Source of the DNA: Actinomadura coerulea
GTDB taxonomy: Bacteria > Actinomycetota > Actinomycetes > Streptosporangiales > Streptosporangiaceae
Assembly: GCF_014208105.1 (NCBI RefSeq)
Contig: NZ_JACHMQ010000001.1
Location: 3,162,001-3,226,000 of the forward strand
Length of the DNA stretch: 64,000 nt
Direction: 5' to 3'
A program made the translations under genes and the position numbers. Shown piece after piece: positions 17,296 through 25,610 of the stretch (positions are counted from its first letter, which is position 1; the number at the start of each line of letters is the position of its first letter). The notes beneath the pieces are model-generated. The model saw nothing but the letters and a program-made list of their open reading frames with translations, ran no database searches and was not told the origin of the DNA.

Positions 17296-18981
17296 ATGAC
17301 CTCCCCTCCCCCGGCGGTCGGCGCGGACCGGCTGCTGCTGCGCGCCGCCGGGCGCGCACGCGGCTGGACGGCGCTCGTCGCGGCCACGGCGCTGGCGGAC
17401 GCGGCGGCGGCCCTCCTGCTCCCGTTCGCGCTGGCCCGCGCGATCGACGCGGTCCCGCCGGGCGGAACCCCGGCCGCCGCCGCGCTGTGGCCCTGCGCCG
17501 CGCTGGTCGCGGCGGCCGCAGCGGCGGAGGTGCTGTCGGAGCTCGCGACCGGCTGCGCGGCCGCGCGGGCGACGGCGTGGCTGCGGCACACGCTCGTCCG
17601 GCACCTGCTCGCGGCGGGCCCCGCGGTGCGCGTCCCGCCGGGGGACGTGGCCGGGCGCATGGTGGGCGGCGCGGCCGAGGCCGGCACGGCGCCCGCCGCC
17701 GCGACCGAGGCCGCGGCCGGGCTGCTGCCGGCCGCCGGGGCGCTCGCGGCCCTGTGGCTCATCGACTGGCGGACCGCGGCGGCGATCGCGGCCGCGCTGC
17801 CGGCGGTGGCGCTGCTGATGCGGGCGTTCGTCCGCGACATCACCGCGTCCGCGCACCGCTACCTCGCCGTCCAGGGCACGATCGCGGGCCGTCTCGCCGA
17901 GGCCCTCGCCGGGACCAGGACGATCGCGGCCGCCGGCACGGCCGGACGCGAGGCGGCGCGCATCCTGCGCCCCCTGCCCGGCCTGCGCGCGGAGGGCGAG
18001 GAGATGTGGCGGGTGCAGGGCGGCATCGCGGCGCGCGGCCTGCTGGCGCTGCTGCTCCTGCAGGTCGCGGCCGTCGGGATCGCCGGCGCCGAGCTGGCGG
18101 CGGGCCGGGTCTCGCCGGGCGAGCTGGTCGCGACCGTCCAGTACGCGGGGCTCGCCGCCGGGTTCGGGCCCGTCCTCACCCAGCTGCTCCGCCTCGGCCG
18201 CGCCCGCGCGGGCGCCCGCCGCGCCGCGGAGGTGCTGGCGTGGCCCGCGCCGCGGCACGGCACCGGCGCCGCGCCGCCGGGCCCGGGCCGCCTGGAGTTC
18301 CGCGGTGTCGCCGTCCGCGGCGCGCTGGACGGCCTCGACCTCACCGTCCCGGGCGGGCGCGCCGTCGCCGTCGTGGGGCGCTCCGGCTCCGGCGCCTCGG
18401 CCCTCGCCGCGCTCGCGGGCCGGCTCGCCGACCCCGACCGCGGCGAGGTGCTGCTGGACGGCACGCCCCTCCCCCTCCTCGGCCGGACGGCGCTGCGCCG
18501 CGAGATCGGCTACGCCTTCGCCCGGCCCGCGCTGTTCGGCGCGACCGTCCGCGACGCCATCGCGTTCGGCCCCTCCCGCCCGCCGGAGGCCCGGCTGCGC
18601 GAGGCGGCGCGGGCCGCCCGCGCCGACGAGTTCATCCGCCGCCTCCCCCGGGGCTACGGCACCCCGCTCGCGGAGGCGCCGCTGTCGGGCGGGGAACTGC
18701 AGCGGGTGGGCCTGGCCCGCGCGTTCGCCCACGCCGGGCGCGTCCTCGTCCTGGACGACGCGACCTCCAGCCTCGACACCGTCACCGAACTGCGGATCAC
18801 CGACGCGCTGCTCGACCGCCTCGCCGGCCGGACCCGCCTGATCGTGGCCCACCGGGCCTCCACCGCCGCCCGCGCCGACCTGGTCGTCTGGCTCGACGGG
18901 GGGCGAGTCCGCCGGGTGGCCCCCCACGCGGCCCTCTGGCCCGACCCCGACTACCGCGCGGTGTTCGGGGGCCCGGCGTGA
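17296..18981 (+). CDS. ABC exporter half-transporter 1 of the lanthipeptide locus (RamA/AmfB-like)
   Basis: A 561-residue fused membrane-ATPase subunit. The ATG at 17296 has GGAG 5 nt upstream; an upstream ATG at 17269 lacks one. About 300 residues of alanine-rich transmembrane helices precede the ATPase. The ATPase is partly degenerate: Walker A reads GRSGSGAS with Ala at residue 367 instead of the catalytic Lys, and Walker B reads VLVLDDATSSLD with Asp where the catalytic Glu belongs. The signature APLSGGELQRVGLARAF and the switch His in VAHRAS are intact. The partner gene overlaps its stop by GTGA, so the two probably form a heterodimer that exports the lanthipeptide. Confidence 0.9.
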   Translation: MTSPPPAVGADRLLLRAAGRARGWTALVAATALADAAAALLLPFALARAIDAVPPGGTPAAAALWPCAALVAAAAAAEVLSELATGCAAARATAWLRHTLVRHLLAAGPAVRVPPGDVAGRMVGGAAEAGTAPAAATEAAAGLLPAAGALAALWLIDWRTAAAIAAALPAVALLMRAFVRDITASAHRYLAVQGTIAGRLAEALAGTRTIAAAGTAGREAARILRPLPGLRAEGEEMWRVQGGIAARGLLALLLLQVAAVGIAGAELAAGRVSPGELVATVQYAGLAAGFGPVLTQLLRLGRARAGARRAAEVLAWPAPRHGTGAAPPGPGRLEFRGVAVRGALDGLDLTVPGGRAVAVVGRSGSGASALAALAGRLADPDRGEVLLDGTPLPLLGRTALRREIGYAFARPALFGATVRDAIAFGPSRPPEARLREAARAARADEFIRRLPRGYGTPLAEAPLSGGELQRVGLARAFAHAGRVLVLDDATSSLDTVTELRITDALLDRLAGRTRLIVAHRASTAARADLVVWLDGGRVRRVAPHAALWPDPDYRAVFGGPA

Positions 18982-20822
18982 TCGGGCGGCGGGAGGCGGC
19001 GCGGGTCCTGTGGCGCGGCGCCGGGGACGCCGTCCGGGCGCGCCCTCGGGCGGTGGCGCGGGCCGCCGGGTGGTCGGCGGTGGAGGCGGTGCCCGCGGCG
19101 GTGTTCGGGAGGGCCGTCGGGGAGGCCACCGACGCGTTCCGGACGGGACGCGCGACCGTGGCCGTCGTCTGGCTCGGCGTGCTCGCCGCGTCGGCGCTGG
19201 TGGGTGCGGCCGGGAGCCGCCGGCTGTATCCGGCGCTGGCCGCGATCGTGGAGCCGTTCCGGGACGACCTCGTGCGGCGGGTCGCGACGGGGGCGCTGCA
19301 CCGGTCGCTGCGGGGGCGGCCCGACACGGGCGCCGTCGCGCGGCTCACCCACCAGGTGGAGATCGTCCGGGACACCTTCGGCGGGCTGCTCGTCGTCGCG
19401 CGCGGGTTCGTGTTCACGGCCGGGGCGGCGCTGCTCGGGCTGGCGGCGATGGCGCCGGAGCTCGTCGCCCTGGTTCTGCCGCCGCTGGTGCTCGGGCTGG
19501 TGCTGTTCGGGGCGGTGTTCGGGAGGGCGGCCGCGCGGCAGCGGGAGCTCGTCGTCGGCGAGGAGGAGATCGCCGAGCGGACCACCGCCCTGGCCGCCGG
19601 GCTGCGGGACGCCGTCGGGTGCGGCGGCGAGGAGCCGCTGCGGGAGGAGCTGGGCGCCGCCGTGGAGGCGCAGGCGGCGGCCGGGCGCGCGGTGGCGCGG
19701 CTCGCGGCGGTGCGCGCCGTCGCGCTGGCGGTGAGCGGCTGGGTGCCGCTGCTGCTGGTCCTCGCGGCGGCGCCGTGGCTGATGCGGCGCGGCGCCACGG
19801 CGGGGACGGTGATCGGCGCGCTGGCCTACGTCCTGCACGGGTTGCAGCCCGCGCTGCGCACGCTCGTGCACGGGATGGGCGGCAGCGGCCTGCGGCTGGC
19901 GGTGACGCTCGGCCGGATCCTGGAGACGGGCGCGCCGGACGCGCCCGCCCCGCCCGAACCCGCGGACCCCGTGCCGGGGGCGCCGGCGGTGGAGCTGCGC
20001 GGCGTGAGCTTCGCCTACGGGGACGGCGCGCGGCCGGTGATCGAGAACCTGGACCTGGTCGTCCCGCACGGCGACCACCTGGCCGTGGTGGGGCCGAGCG
20101 GGATCGGCAAGTCCACGCTCGCGGCGCTCATCGCGGGGCTGGCCGCGCCCGGCGCGGGCGAGGTACTGGTGGACGGGCGGCCGGCGGGCGACCCGGGCCG
20201 CCGGGTGCTCGTGCCGCAGGAGGCGTACGTCTTCAGCGGCACCCTGCTCGACAACCTCACCTACTACGCGCCGGACGCCGGCCCGCGGGAGGCGGGCCGG
20301 GCGGTGGACGCGCTGGGGCTGGCGCCGCTCGTCCGCGACCTCGGCGGGTACGGGGCGCGGCTGGAGCCCGGCGCGCTGACCGAGGCGCAGCGGCAGTGCG
20401 TGGCGCTGTGCCGGGCCTACCTCGCGCCGCAGCCCGTCGTCGTCCTGGACGAGGCCGCGTACCGGCTCGACCCGGCCGCCGAGGCGCGGATCGAGGAGGC
20501 GTTCGCGCGGCGGTCCGGCACGCTGGTCGTCATCGCGCACCGGATCAGCTCGGCGATGCGCGCCCGCCGCGTCCTGGTGCTGGACGGGACCCGCGCCCAC
20601 CTCGGGCGGCACGCGGACCTGCCCGCGGTGTGCCCGCTGTACCGGGACCTGATCGGGCGCTGGGAGGACGGCTCACAGCCACCCGGCGTCCTCGGCGATC
20701 CGGATGGCCTGGACCCGGTTCTCCGCGCCGATCTTGCGGTTGATGCGGGAGAGGTGGTTGCGGACGGTGCCGATCGTCAGGACGAGGTCCTCGGCGATCT
20801 GCGCAGCGGAGGCGCCGCGTGA
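18978..20822 (+). CDS. ABC exporter half-transporter 2 of the lanthipeptide locus (RamB/AmfA-like)
   Basis: A 614-residue membrane-ATPase subunit starting at a GTG that overlaps the previous stop (GTGA). Membrane helices occupy about residues 25-300 (VVWLGVLAASALVGAAG; LVALVLPPLVLGLVLFGAVFG). The ATPase has an intact Walker A GPSGIGKST and Walker B VVVLDEA with the catalytic Glu, but its signature motif is degraded to ALTEAQRQCVAL instead of LSGGQ. This complements the defects in the partner. The last 50 residues (after YRDLIGRWEDG) are read opposite the RamR-like gene, a 150-bp antisense overlap, and look like non-functional run-on. Exports the SapB-like peptide by context. Confidence 0.9.
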   Translation: MIGRREAARVLWRGAGDAVRARPRAVARAAGWSAVEAVPAAVFGRAVGEATDAFRTGRATVAVVWLGVLAASALVGAAGSRRLYPALAAIVEPFRDDLVRRVATGALHRSLRGRPDTGAVARLTHQVEIVRDTFGGLLVVARGFVFTAGAALLGLAAMAPELVALVLPPLVLGLVLFGAVFGRAAARQRELVVGEEEIAERTTALAAGLRDAVGCGGEEPLREELGAAVEAQAAAGRAVARLAAVRAVALAVSGWVPLLLVLAAAPWLMRRGATAGTVIGALAYVLHGLQPALRTLVHGMGGSGLRLAVTLGRILETGAPDAPAPPEPADPVPGAPAVELRGVSFAYGDGARPVIENLDLVVPHGDHLAVVGPSGIGKSTLAALIAGLAAPGAGEVLVDGRPAGDPGRRVLVPQEAYVFSGTLLDNLTYYAPDAGPREAGRAVDALGLAPLVRDLGGYGARLEPGALTEAQRQCVALCRAYLAPQPVVVLDEAAYRLDPAAEARIEEAFARRSGTLVVIAHRISSAMRARRVLVLDGTRAHLGRHADLPAVCPLYRDLIGRWEDGSQPPGVLGDPDGLDPVLRADLAVDAGEVVADGADRQDEVLGDLRSGGAA

Positions 20823-21278
20823 GGCCAGGGTGAGGACCTCGATCTCCCGCTCGGTGAGCGGGCTCTGAGCCGAGCCCAGTTCGGTGAAGGCCATGTCGGG
20901 GTCGATGACGCGCGCGCCCTCGGCCGCCCGCCTGATCGCGTCCACGAGCTCGCCCGGGGATGTGTCCTTCAGGACGAGCCCGGCCGCCCGCGCGGCCACC
21001 GCGCGCCGCAGGTCGCCGGTCCGGCAGCGGCCCGCCATCAGGACGGTGCGGCACTCCGGGACGGCCTCGCGTAAGGCCCGGGCCGCCGTGAACCCGTCCA
21101 GGCCCGGGAGCCCGACGTCGATCAGCGCGACGTCGGGCCGGCGTCTGCGCGCCGTGCGGAGCACCTGATCGCCCGAGCCGACCGCCGCCACCACGTCGAG
21201 ATCCTTCACCCGGTCGAACAGCGCGACCAGCCCGCCGCGCAGGAGGGGAGCCCCCTCGGCGAGCATAATCCGAATCAT
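20673..21278 (-). CDS. NarL/FixJ-type response regulator, RamR-like, with atypical receiver
   Basis: A 201-residue regulator, convergent with the exporter operon and the obvious candidate activator of it (compare RamR/AmfR). ATG 21278 has GGAG 6 nt upstream; the GTG at 21299 has none. The receiver keeps the phospho-acceptor Asp in ALIDVGLPGLDG and the Lys in GLVLKD. It has LAEGAP where the acidic pair DD/ED is normal, and VLMAG where the switch Thr/Ser should be. This suggests phosphorylation-independent control. The C-terminal LuxR HTH is clear: PLTEREIEVLTLASRGASAA, LTIGTVRNHLSRINRKIGA. No sensor kinase is nearby. Confidence 0.9.
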   Translation of the reverse strand: MIRIMLAEGAPLLRGGLVALFDRVKDLDVVAAVGSGDQVLRTARRRRPDVALIDVGLPGLDGFTAARALREAVPECRTVLMAGRCRTGDLRRAVAARAAGLVLKDTSPGELVDAIRRAAEGARVIDPDMAFTELGSAQSPLTEREIEVLTLASRGASAAQIAEDLVLTIGTVRNHLSRINRKIGAENRVQAIRIAEDAGWL

Positions 21279-21556
21279 TTTCGTCTCCAACACGGCCACC
21301 CGTCCGCGATCTGAGAAAGGACAAACACCGAACGCGCTTCGAAGTCAAGTCACGGAGGGGGCCGAGAAGGGGTGACGGGGATTCGGTCAGCGCGAAATCG
21401 AATTTTCAAGAGGTCACCTTCGACGGGCCTCGCGACTACTGAAGTCTTACCGGACGGAGCCAACACTATTCACGGAGTCAATGCAAAGACACCGGGGAAA
21501 CCAGGAATCCAGCGATGGGTATTCCGCCAATTAGCGGTTGTACACCTGATGGGCCG

Positions 21557-21566
21557 GAACCGGTTC
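21557..21566. repeat. Short palindrome at the end of the OCD-family gene
   Basis: GAACCGGTTC is a perfect 10-bp palindrome, extended to 18 bp with one mismatch, across the stop of the minus-strand gene. The 286-bp gap upstream (21279-21564), between RamR and this gene, is noticeably less GC-rich than its surroundings and holds no gene that I can see. Confidence 0.35.
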
Positions 21567-22518
21567 AGGCAAGGAAATCGAACACCGCGCCGGAGCCCGC
21601 GGCGCGCGCCGCGGTATAGGCCGTCCAGCTCAGCGCGAGGTCCTGCCAGGGCAGCCCGACGGGCGCGTACACGGTGACCTCGCCGTCCCTCACCCGTCCG
21701 GGCACCTGGCCGCGCATCAGGTCGCGCAGCGTCCCGGCGGCGTGCTCGACGTCCAGGCCCGCGCCCGCCAGCACGCCCATCTCGACGGCCAGGGCGACGT
21801 CGTCGACGACGACGCGGGCGCCCTCCAGCAGGTCGGCCCCCAGTTCGGCCTTGCCGGGCTGGTCCGCGCCGAGCGAGGTGAGGTGCGTCCCGGGGGCCAC
21901 GTCGGCGGCGTGCAGCAGGGGGCGGCGCGCCCAGGTCGCCAGGACGACGATCCCGGCGTCCCGGGCGGCGGCCCGCGGGTCCGGCGCGACGGTCGCGGTC
22001 ACGTCCAGCCGGGCGCCGTGCCGCGCGGCGAAGTCCGCGGCGCGGCCGGAGTCCAGGTCGAACACGGTGAGGTCGCGCACCCGGCGCAGCTCCCCCAGGC
22101 CCCGCATGACCAGCTCGGCCTGCGCGCCCGCCCCGATCACCGCGACCGAGCCGGCCGCGGGGCGCGCCAGGGCGTGGGTTCCGAGCGCGGCGGCCAGGCC
22201 GGTGCGCCAGGCGGTCACGGTCGCCGAGTCCAGCAGGGCCAGCAGCTCACCGGTCGCGAGGTCGTGCAGGCAGACGACGCCGCGCAGCGCGGGGCGGCTG
22301 CCGGGGAACTTGGCGTTCACCTTCACCGTGTAGGCGGGGATCCCCTCGATCACGCCCGGCATCAGCGCCGTCGCGGTGCCCTGCCCGGGCAGCTCGACGA
22401 TCACCCGGCGGGCGGCGGCCCCGCCGTCCCCGGCCGTGAAGCCGCGGCGCAGGGCGTCCAGGCAGGAGGCCGGGTCGAGCAGCGACTCAAGGATGGAACG
22501 GGCCAACAGGAGCGTCAC
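21565..22518 (-). CDS. Ornithine cyclodeaminase/mu-crystallin family protein
   Basis: A 317-residue NAD(P)-dependent protein. GTG 22518 has GGAGG 8 nt upstream; the frame is open further, to 22554. Visible blocks are [40 protein letters not shown], the Rossmann motif [17 protein letters not shown], and [16 protein letters not shown] with the family Asp. [17 protein letters not shown] is the usual substrate-binding segment. Family members are ornithine or lysine cyclodeaminases, alanine dehydrogenases or opine-type enzymes. The reaction cannot be told apart here. It is a different subgroup from the SbnB-like protein at 49997-51022. It may serve either flanking biosynthetic locus or neither. 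Confidence 0.82.
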   Translation of the reverse strand: MTLLLARSILESLLDPASCLDALRRGFTAGDGGAAARRVIVELPGQGTATALMPGVIEGIPAYTVKVNAKFPGSRPALRGVVCLHDLATGELLALLDSATVTAWRTGLAAALGTHALARPAAGSVAVIGAGAQAELVMRGLGELRRVRDLTVFDLDSGRAADFAARHGARLDVTATVAPDPRAAARDAGIVVLATWARRPLLHAADVAPGTHLTSLGADQPGKAELGADLLEGARVVVDDVALAVEMGVLAGAGLDVEHAAGTLRDLMRGQVPGRVRDGEVTVYAPVGLPWQDLALSWTAYTAARAAGSGAVFDFLA

Positions 22519-22864
22519 CGGACCATCCTCCCGTCCCCCGAGGGCCCGCGTCACCCCCGGGGGCCGCCTGCCGGCCGGCCCCTCGGGGGCCCGCCGGAGC
22601 TCCCGGGCGCCGGGAGGCCGCGCGGGTTTCGGCCCTGATCTTTCTGGCCGTTCTGGCGCGGGAGCCCGGGCCGAACCTCGTTCTCACCCGGCGGGCGGCG
22701 GTTGGTATTGCCGGACTGACCACGCACGCCGCCCCGAGAGTGCCAACGGGAACGTGCCGAATTGGTCACCTTCTGCGTCTTACGTCCACCTTGACCGTTC
22801 TTACACCATGTCGATGACCTCCGGCGCACCACTCGGGTGCGCCCCATCCCCCGTGGAGGCACAA

Positions 22865-23920
22865 GTGAAGATCCGTCACAGGCGCGTCCGTGCCGCGGCC
22901 GTCACCACGGCCGCCGCCGGCCTGGTGGCCGCCACCCTGGCCACCGCTCCCAGCGCGTCCGCGTCCCCCGCCGCCCCCGCCGCCCCCGCCGCTCCCGGTG
23001 ACGTCGCGACGTCCCTGGCGCACCAGCTCGGAACCCGCAGCGCGGGCTCCTACCTCAAGGACGGCAAGCTGGTCGTCACGGTCACCGACGCGCAGGCCGC
23101 CCAGGCCGTCCGCGCCGCGGGCGCCGTCCCGCGGACCGTCGCGCGCAGCGGCGCGGACCTGAAGAAGGTCGAGGCCGCGCTCAAGCGCGACGCGACCGTC
23201 CCGGGCACCGCCTGGGCCGTGGACCCGGCGAGCAACCAGGTCGTCCTCAGCGTGGACAGCACGGTCAAGGGCGCCGGGCTGAAGAAGGTGCGCGCCGCCG
23301 CGAGCAGGCAGGGCGCCGCGGTCCGCACCGAGAGCGTCGCCGGGAAGTTCCAGACGCTCACCCGGGGCGGCGAGGCCATCTACACCGGCGGCGCCCGCTG
23401 CTCGCTGGGCTTCAACGTCAGGAGGGGAGGCGGCTACGCCTTCATCACGGCCGGGCACTGCACCAACATCGGCTCGACCTGGACCGACAGCTCCGGCCGG
23501 ACGCTGGGCCGCACCGCCGGCAGCAGCTTCCCCGGCAACGACTACGGCATCGTCACCTACTCCTCGACGCCCACCGACACGCAGGGCACGGTCAGCCTGT
23601 ACAGCGGCACCCGCGACATCACCAGCGCCGGGAACGCCGCGGTCAACCAGACCGTGTACCGCAGCGGCAGCACCACCGGCCTGCACAGCGGCCGGGTCAC
23701 CGCCCTCAACCAGACGGTCAACTACCAGGAGGGCAGCGTCAGCGGCCTCATCCGCACCACGGTGTGCGCCGAGCCGGGCGACAGCGGCGGCTCCCTGTTC
23801 GCCGGGAACACCGCGCTCGGCCTGACCTCGGGCGGCAGCGGCAACTGCTCCTCGGGCGGGACGACGTTCTTCCAGCCCATCACCGAGCCGCTGTCGGTGT
23901 ACGGGGCGTCCGTCTACTAG
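22865..23920 (+). CDS. Secreted streptogrisin-like serine protease (S1) with pro-region
   Basis: A 351-residue preproenzyme. The GTG at 22865 has GGAGG 5 nt upstream; the frame runs further 5' but those codons lie outside the conserved product. Residues 1-34 are a Sec signal ([12 protein letters not shown], hydrophobic core, ASASPAAP). A pro-region follows ([37 protein letters not shown]), as in alpha-lytic protease/streptogrisin zymogens. The mature enzyme begins about [14 protein letters not shown] and has the catalytic triad in FITAGHCTN (His), GNDYGIVTY (Asp) and [12 protein letters not shown] (Ser), with paired Cys residues. It would be secreted and self-processing. A strong hairpin follows the stop. 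Confidence 0.94.
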   Translation: MKIRHRRVRAAAVTTAAAGLVAATLATAPSASASPAAPAAPAAPGDVATSLAHQLGTRSAGSYLKDGKLVVTVTDAQAAQAVRAAGAVPRTVARSGADLKKVEAALKRDATVPGTAWAVDPASNQVVLSVDSTVKGAGLKKVRAAASRQGAAVRTESVAGKFQTLTRGGEAIYTGGARCSLGFNVRRGGGYAFITAGHCTNIGSTWTDSSGRTLGRTAGSSFPGNDYGIVTYSSTPTDTQGTVSLYSGTRDITSAGNAAVNQTVYRSGSTTGLHSGRVTALNQTVNYQEGSVSGLIRTTVCAEPGDSGGSLFAGNTALGLTSGGSGNCSSGGTTFFQPITEPLSVYGASVY

Positions 23921-23950
23921 ACGGCTCCCCGGGAGGCTCCCCCTTCAGCG

Positions 23951-23991
23951 ACGGGCCGCCCCCGCCACGGACTCCCGTGGGGGCGGCCCGT
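23951..23991. terminator. Bidirectional terminator between protease and thioesterase genes
   Basis: ACGGGCCGCCCCC pairs perfectly with GGGGGCGGCCCGT (13 bp), and an inner CCACGG/CCGTGG stem can extend it with a bulge. It lies 30 bp after the protease stop and 7 bp after the end of the convergent thioesterase gene, marking the border of the NRPS locus. Confidence 0.75.
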
Positions 23992-23998
23992 CCGCGCG

Positions 23999-24733
23999 TC
24001 AGAGGGCGGGGACCTCCAGGGTCCGCAGGACCTCGGCGATCACGGCGGGCCGCTGGTCGGCCAGGTAGAAGTGCCCGCCGGGCAGCACCCGGAGCGCGAA
24101 CCGGCCGCGGGTGGCGCGCTCCCAGCCGCGCGCGAGCTCCGGGTCCACGTGCGGGTCGGCGTCCCCGACGATCGCGGTGACCGGGACGGTCAGCGGCGGC
24201 TCGGGCCGGTGCGCGTACCGCTCGATCAGCGCGAAGTCGTTGCGGACGTACGGCAGGACGAGCTCGCGCAGCTCCGGCTCCGCGAGCAGCTCGGCGTCGG
24301 TGCCGCCGAGCTTCACCAGCTCGGCGACGAGGCCGTCGTCGTCCTTGTCGCGGACGCTCTCGCCGCCCCGGTCGTCGGGCGGGCGGGCCCCGGAGGCGAA
24401 CACGTGCACCGGGGCGGTGCCCCGCTCCTCCAGCAGCCGGGCCACCTCGTAGGCGAGGACGGCGCCCATGCTGTGCCCGAACAGCGCGGCGGGGCGGTCC
24501 ATCAGCGGCGCCATCGCCCCGGCGATGAGCCGGGCGAGCTGCCGCGCGTCGGTGACGAACGCGTCCGCCATCCGGTCGGCGCGCCCCGGGTACTGGACGG
24601 CCTGCACCTCGACGGCCGGGCCGGCCTCCTTGGCCCACGCCCGGTAGAACACCGCCGACCCGCCCGCGTGCGGCAGGCAGAACAGCCGCGTCGGCGCCCA
24701 GGGGCGCGGTTCGGGGCAGCGGAACCAGGTCAC
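23999..24733 (-). CDS. Type II (editing) thioesterase
   Basis: A 244-residue alpha/beta hydrolase that would clear mis-primed acyl groups from NRPS carrier domains. Motifs are LFCLPHAGGSAVFYRAWA, the nucleophile elbow ALFGHSMGAVLAYE, VGDADPHVD (Asp) and VLPGGHFYL (His), the standard GrsT/RifR pattern. The GTG at 24733 overlaps the GNAT stop (GTGA), with GGAGGA 9 nt before it. The frame is open upstream to 24793, inside the GNAT gene. Last gene of the NRPS transcription unit. Confidence 0.93.
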   Translation of the reverse strand: MTWFRCPEPRPWAPTRLFCLPHAGGSAVFYRAWAKEAGPAVEVQAVQYPGRADRMADAFVTDARQLARLIAGAMAPLMDRPAALFGHSMGAVLAYEVARLLEERGTAPVHVFASGARPPDDRGGESVRDKDDDGLVAELVKLGGTDAELLAEPELRELVLPYVRNDFALIERYAHRPEPPLTVPVTAIVGDADPHVDPELARGWERATRGRFALRVLPGGHFYLADQRPAVIAEVLRTLEVPAL

Positions 24734-25386
24734 GTGATCAACTCCTCCTCGTACCGGCGGGACACCGCGCGGGGGTCGCGCGGCAGCGGCCACGGCGCGA
24801 CCCGCGGGTCCGGCACGAGCTTCGGCGCGGTGCTCTCCGCCGCCACCTTAAAGCCCCGCCGCCGGTAGTTGGCGATGGCGTTCGGGTGGTCGAGGCTGCT
24901 GGTGCGCAGCCACACCCGCGTCGCGGGTCCGCTGGACACGGCCCACAGCTCGCCGCGCTGCCAGGCGCGGCGGGTGCACTGCTCGACGAGGTGGCCGCCG
25001 TAGCCGCGCCCGACGAACGCGGGGGTGAGCCCGACCAGGTGGATCTCGGTGTCGCCGCCGGGCTGCGCCTCGATCTCGAAGAAGCCGGCGATGGTGCCCT
25101 CGGCCATCGCGATCCACGTGGCCAGCTCCGGGCGCTCCACCCAGGCCCGCCACTGCTCGTACGTCCACGGGAAGCGGTCGGTCCAGCAGACGCGGGCGCC
25201 GACGGTCGCGTAGAGGGCGCGGCTGACGTCCGGGGACGGCAGCCCGGCGAGGGTGAACGTCATCTCGACGCCGGGCAGCGGCGCGGGACGCAGGTCGGCG
25301 GAGTCCAGCATCTCCATCTCCCACTCGGTGACCGAGGGGATCCGCAGACGCGCGGTCTCCGGCGGCCTCCAGCCCGCCTCACTCAC
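24730..25386 (-). CDS. GNAT-family N-acetyltransferase
   Basis: A 218-residue acetyl-CoA-dependent transferase. The GNAT core is seen in [37 protein letters not shown] (the acetyl-CoA pyrophosphate loop, Q/RxxGxG/A type) and [22 protein letters not shown] (late GNAT motif). Its start overlaps the end of the MbtH gene by 8 bp and its stop overlaps the thioesterase start, so it belongs to the operon. It could acylate the Dap side-chain amine, act in self-resistance, or modify a precursor. None of these can be chosen from sequence. The N-terminal 60 residues are not part of the standard fold. Confidence 0.85.
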   Translation of the reverse strand: MSEAGWRPPETARLRIPSVTEWEMEMLDSADLRPAPLPGVEMTFTLAGLPSPDVSRALYATVGARVCWTDRFPWTYEQWRAWVERPELATWIAMAEGTIAGFFEIEAQPGGDTEIHLVGLTPAFVGRGYGGHLVEQCTRRAWQRGELWAVSSGPATRVWLRTSSLDHPNAIANYRRRGFKVAAESTAPKLVPDPRVAPWPLPRDPRAVSRRYEEELIT

Positions 25387-25588
25387 CCATGGCCTCGACG
25401 AGGCTCTTCGGCCGCATGTCCGTCCAGTTCTCGTCGACGTAGTCGAGGCACGCCTGGCGGGTGTCCTCGTCCTTGGCCACCGTCCAGCCGGCGGGGACCT
25501 CGGCGAAGGACGGCCACAGCGAGTGCTGGCCCTCGTCGTTGACGAGCACGAGGTAGGTGCCGTCCGGGTCCTCGAAGGGGTTCGTCAT
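25379..25588 (-). CDS. MbtH-like NRPS chaperone
   Basis: A 69-residue partner protein that stabilises and activates NRPS adenylation domains. It starts [20 protein letters not shown] and carries the family signature residues: [15 protein letters not shown], then [11 protein letters not shown] near the C-terminus. Length is typical. It lies directly downstream of the terminal NRPS (22 bp gap) and overlaps the GNAT gene. It could act on any of the five embedded A domains or on the free-standing one. Confidence 0.97.
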   Translation of the reverse strand: MTNPFEDPDGTYLVLVNDEGQHSLWPSFAEVPAGWTVAKDEDTRQACLDYVDENWTDMRPKSLVEAMGE

Positions 25589-25610
25589 GGTGTTCCTTTC
25601 CGTGCCGGCT

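Noticed and set aside
22865..23920. Streptogrisin-like protease as the lanthipeptide leader protease
   Set aside because: It has its own signal, pro-region and terminator and is separated from the lanthipeptide locus by another gene; nothing ties it to leader removal.
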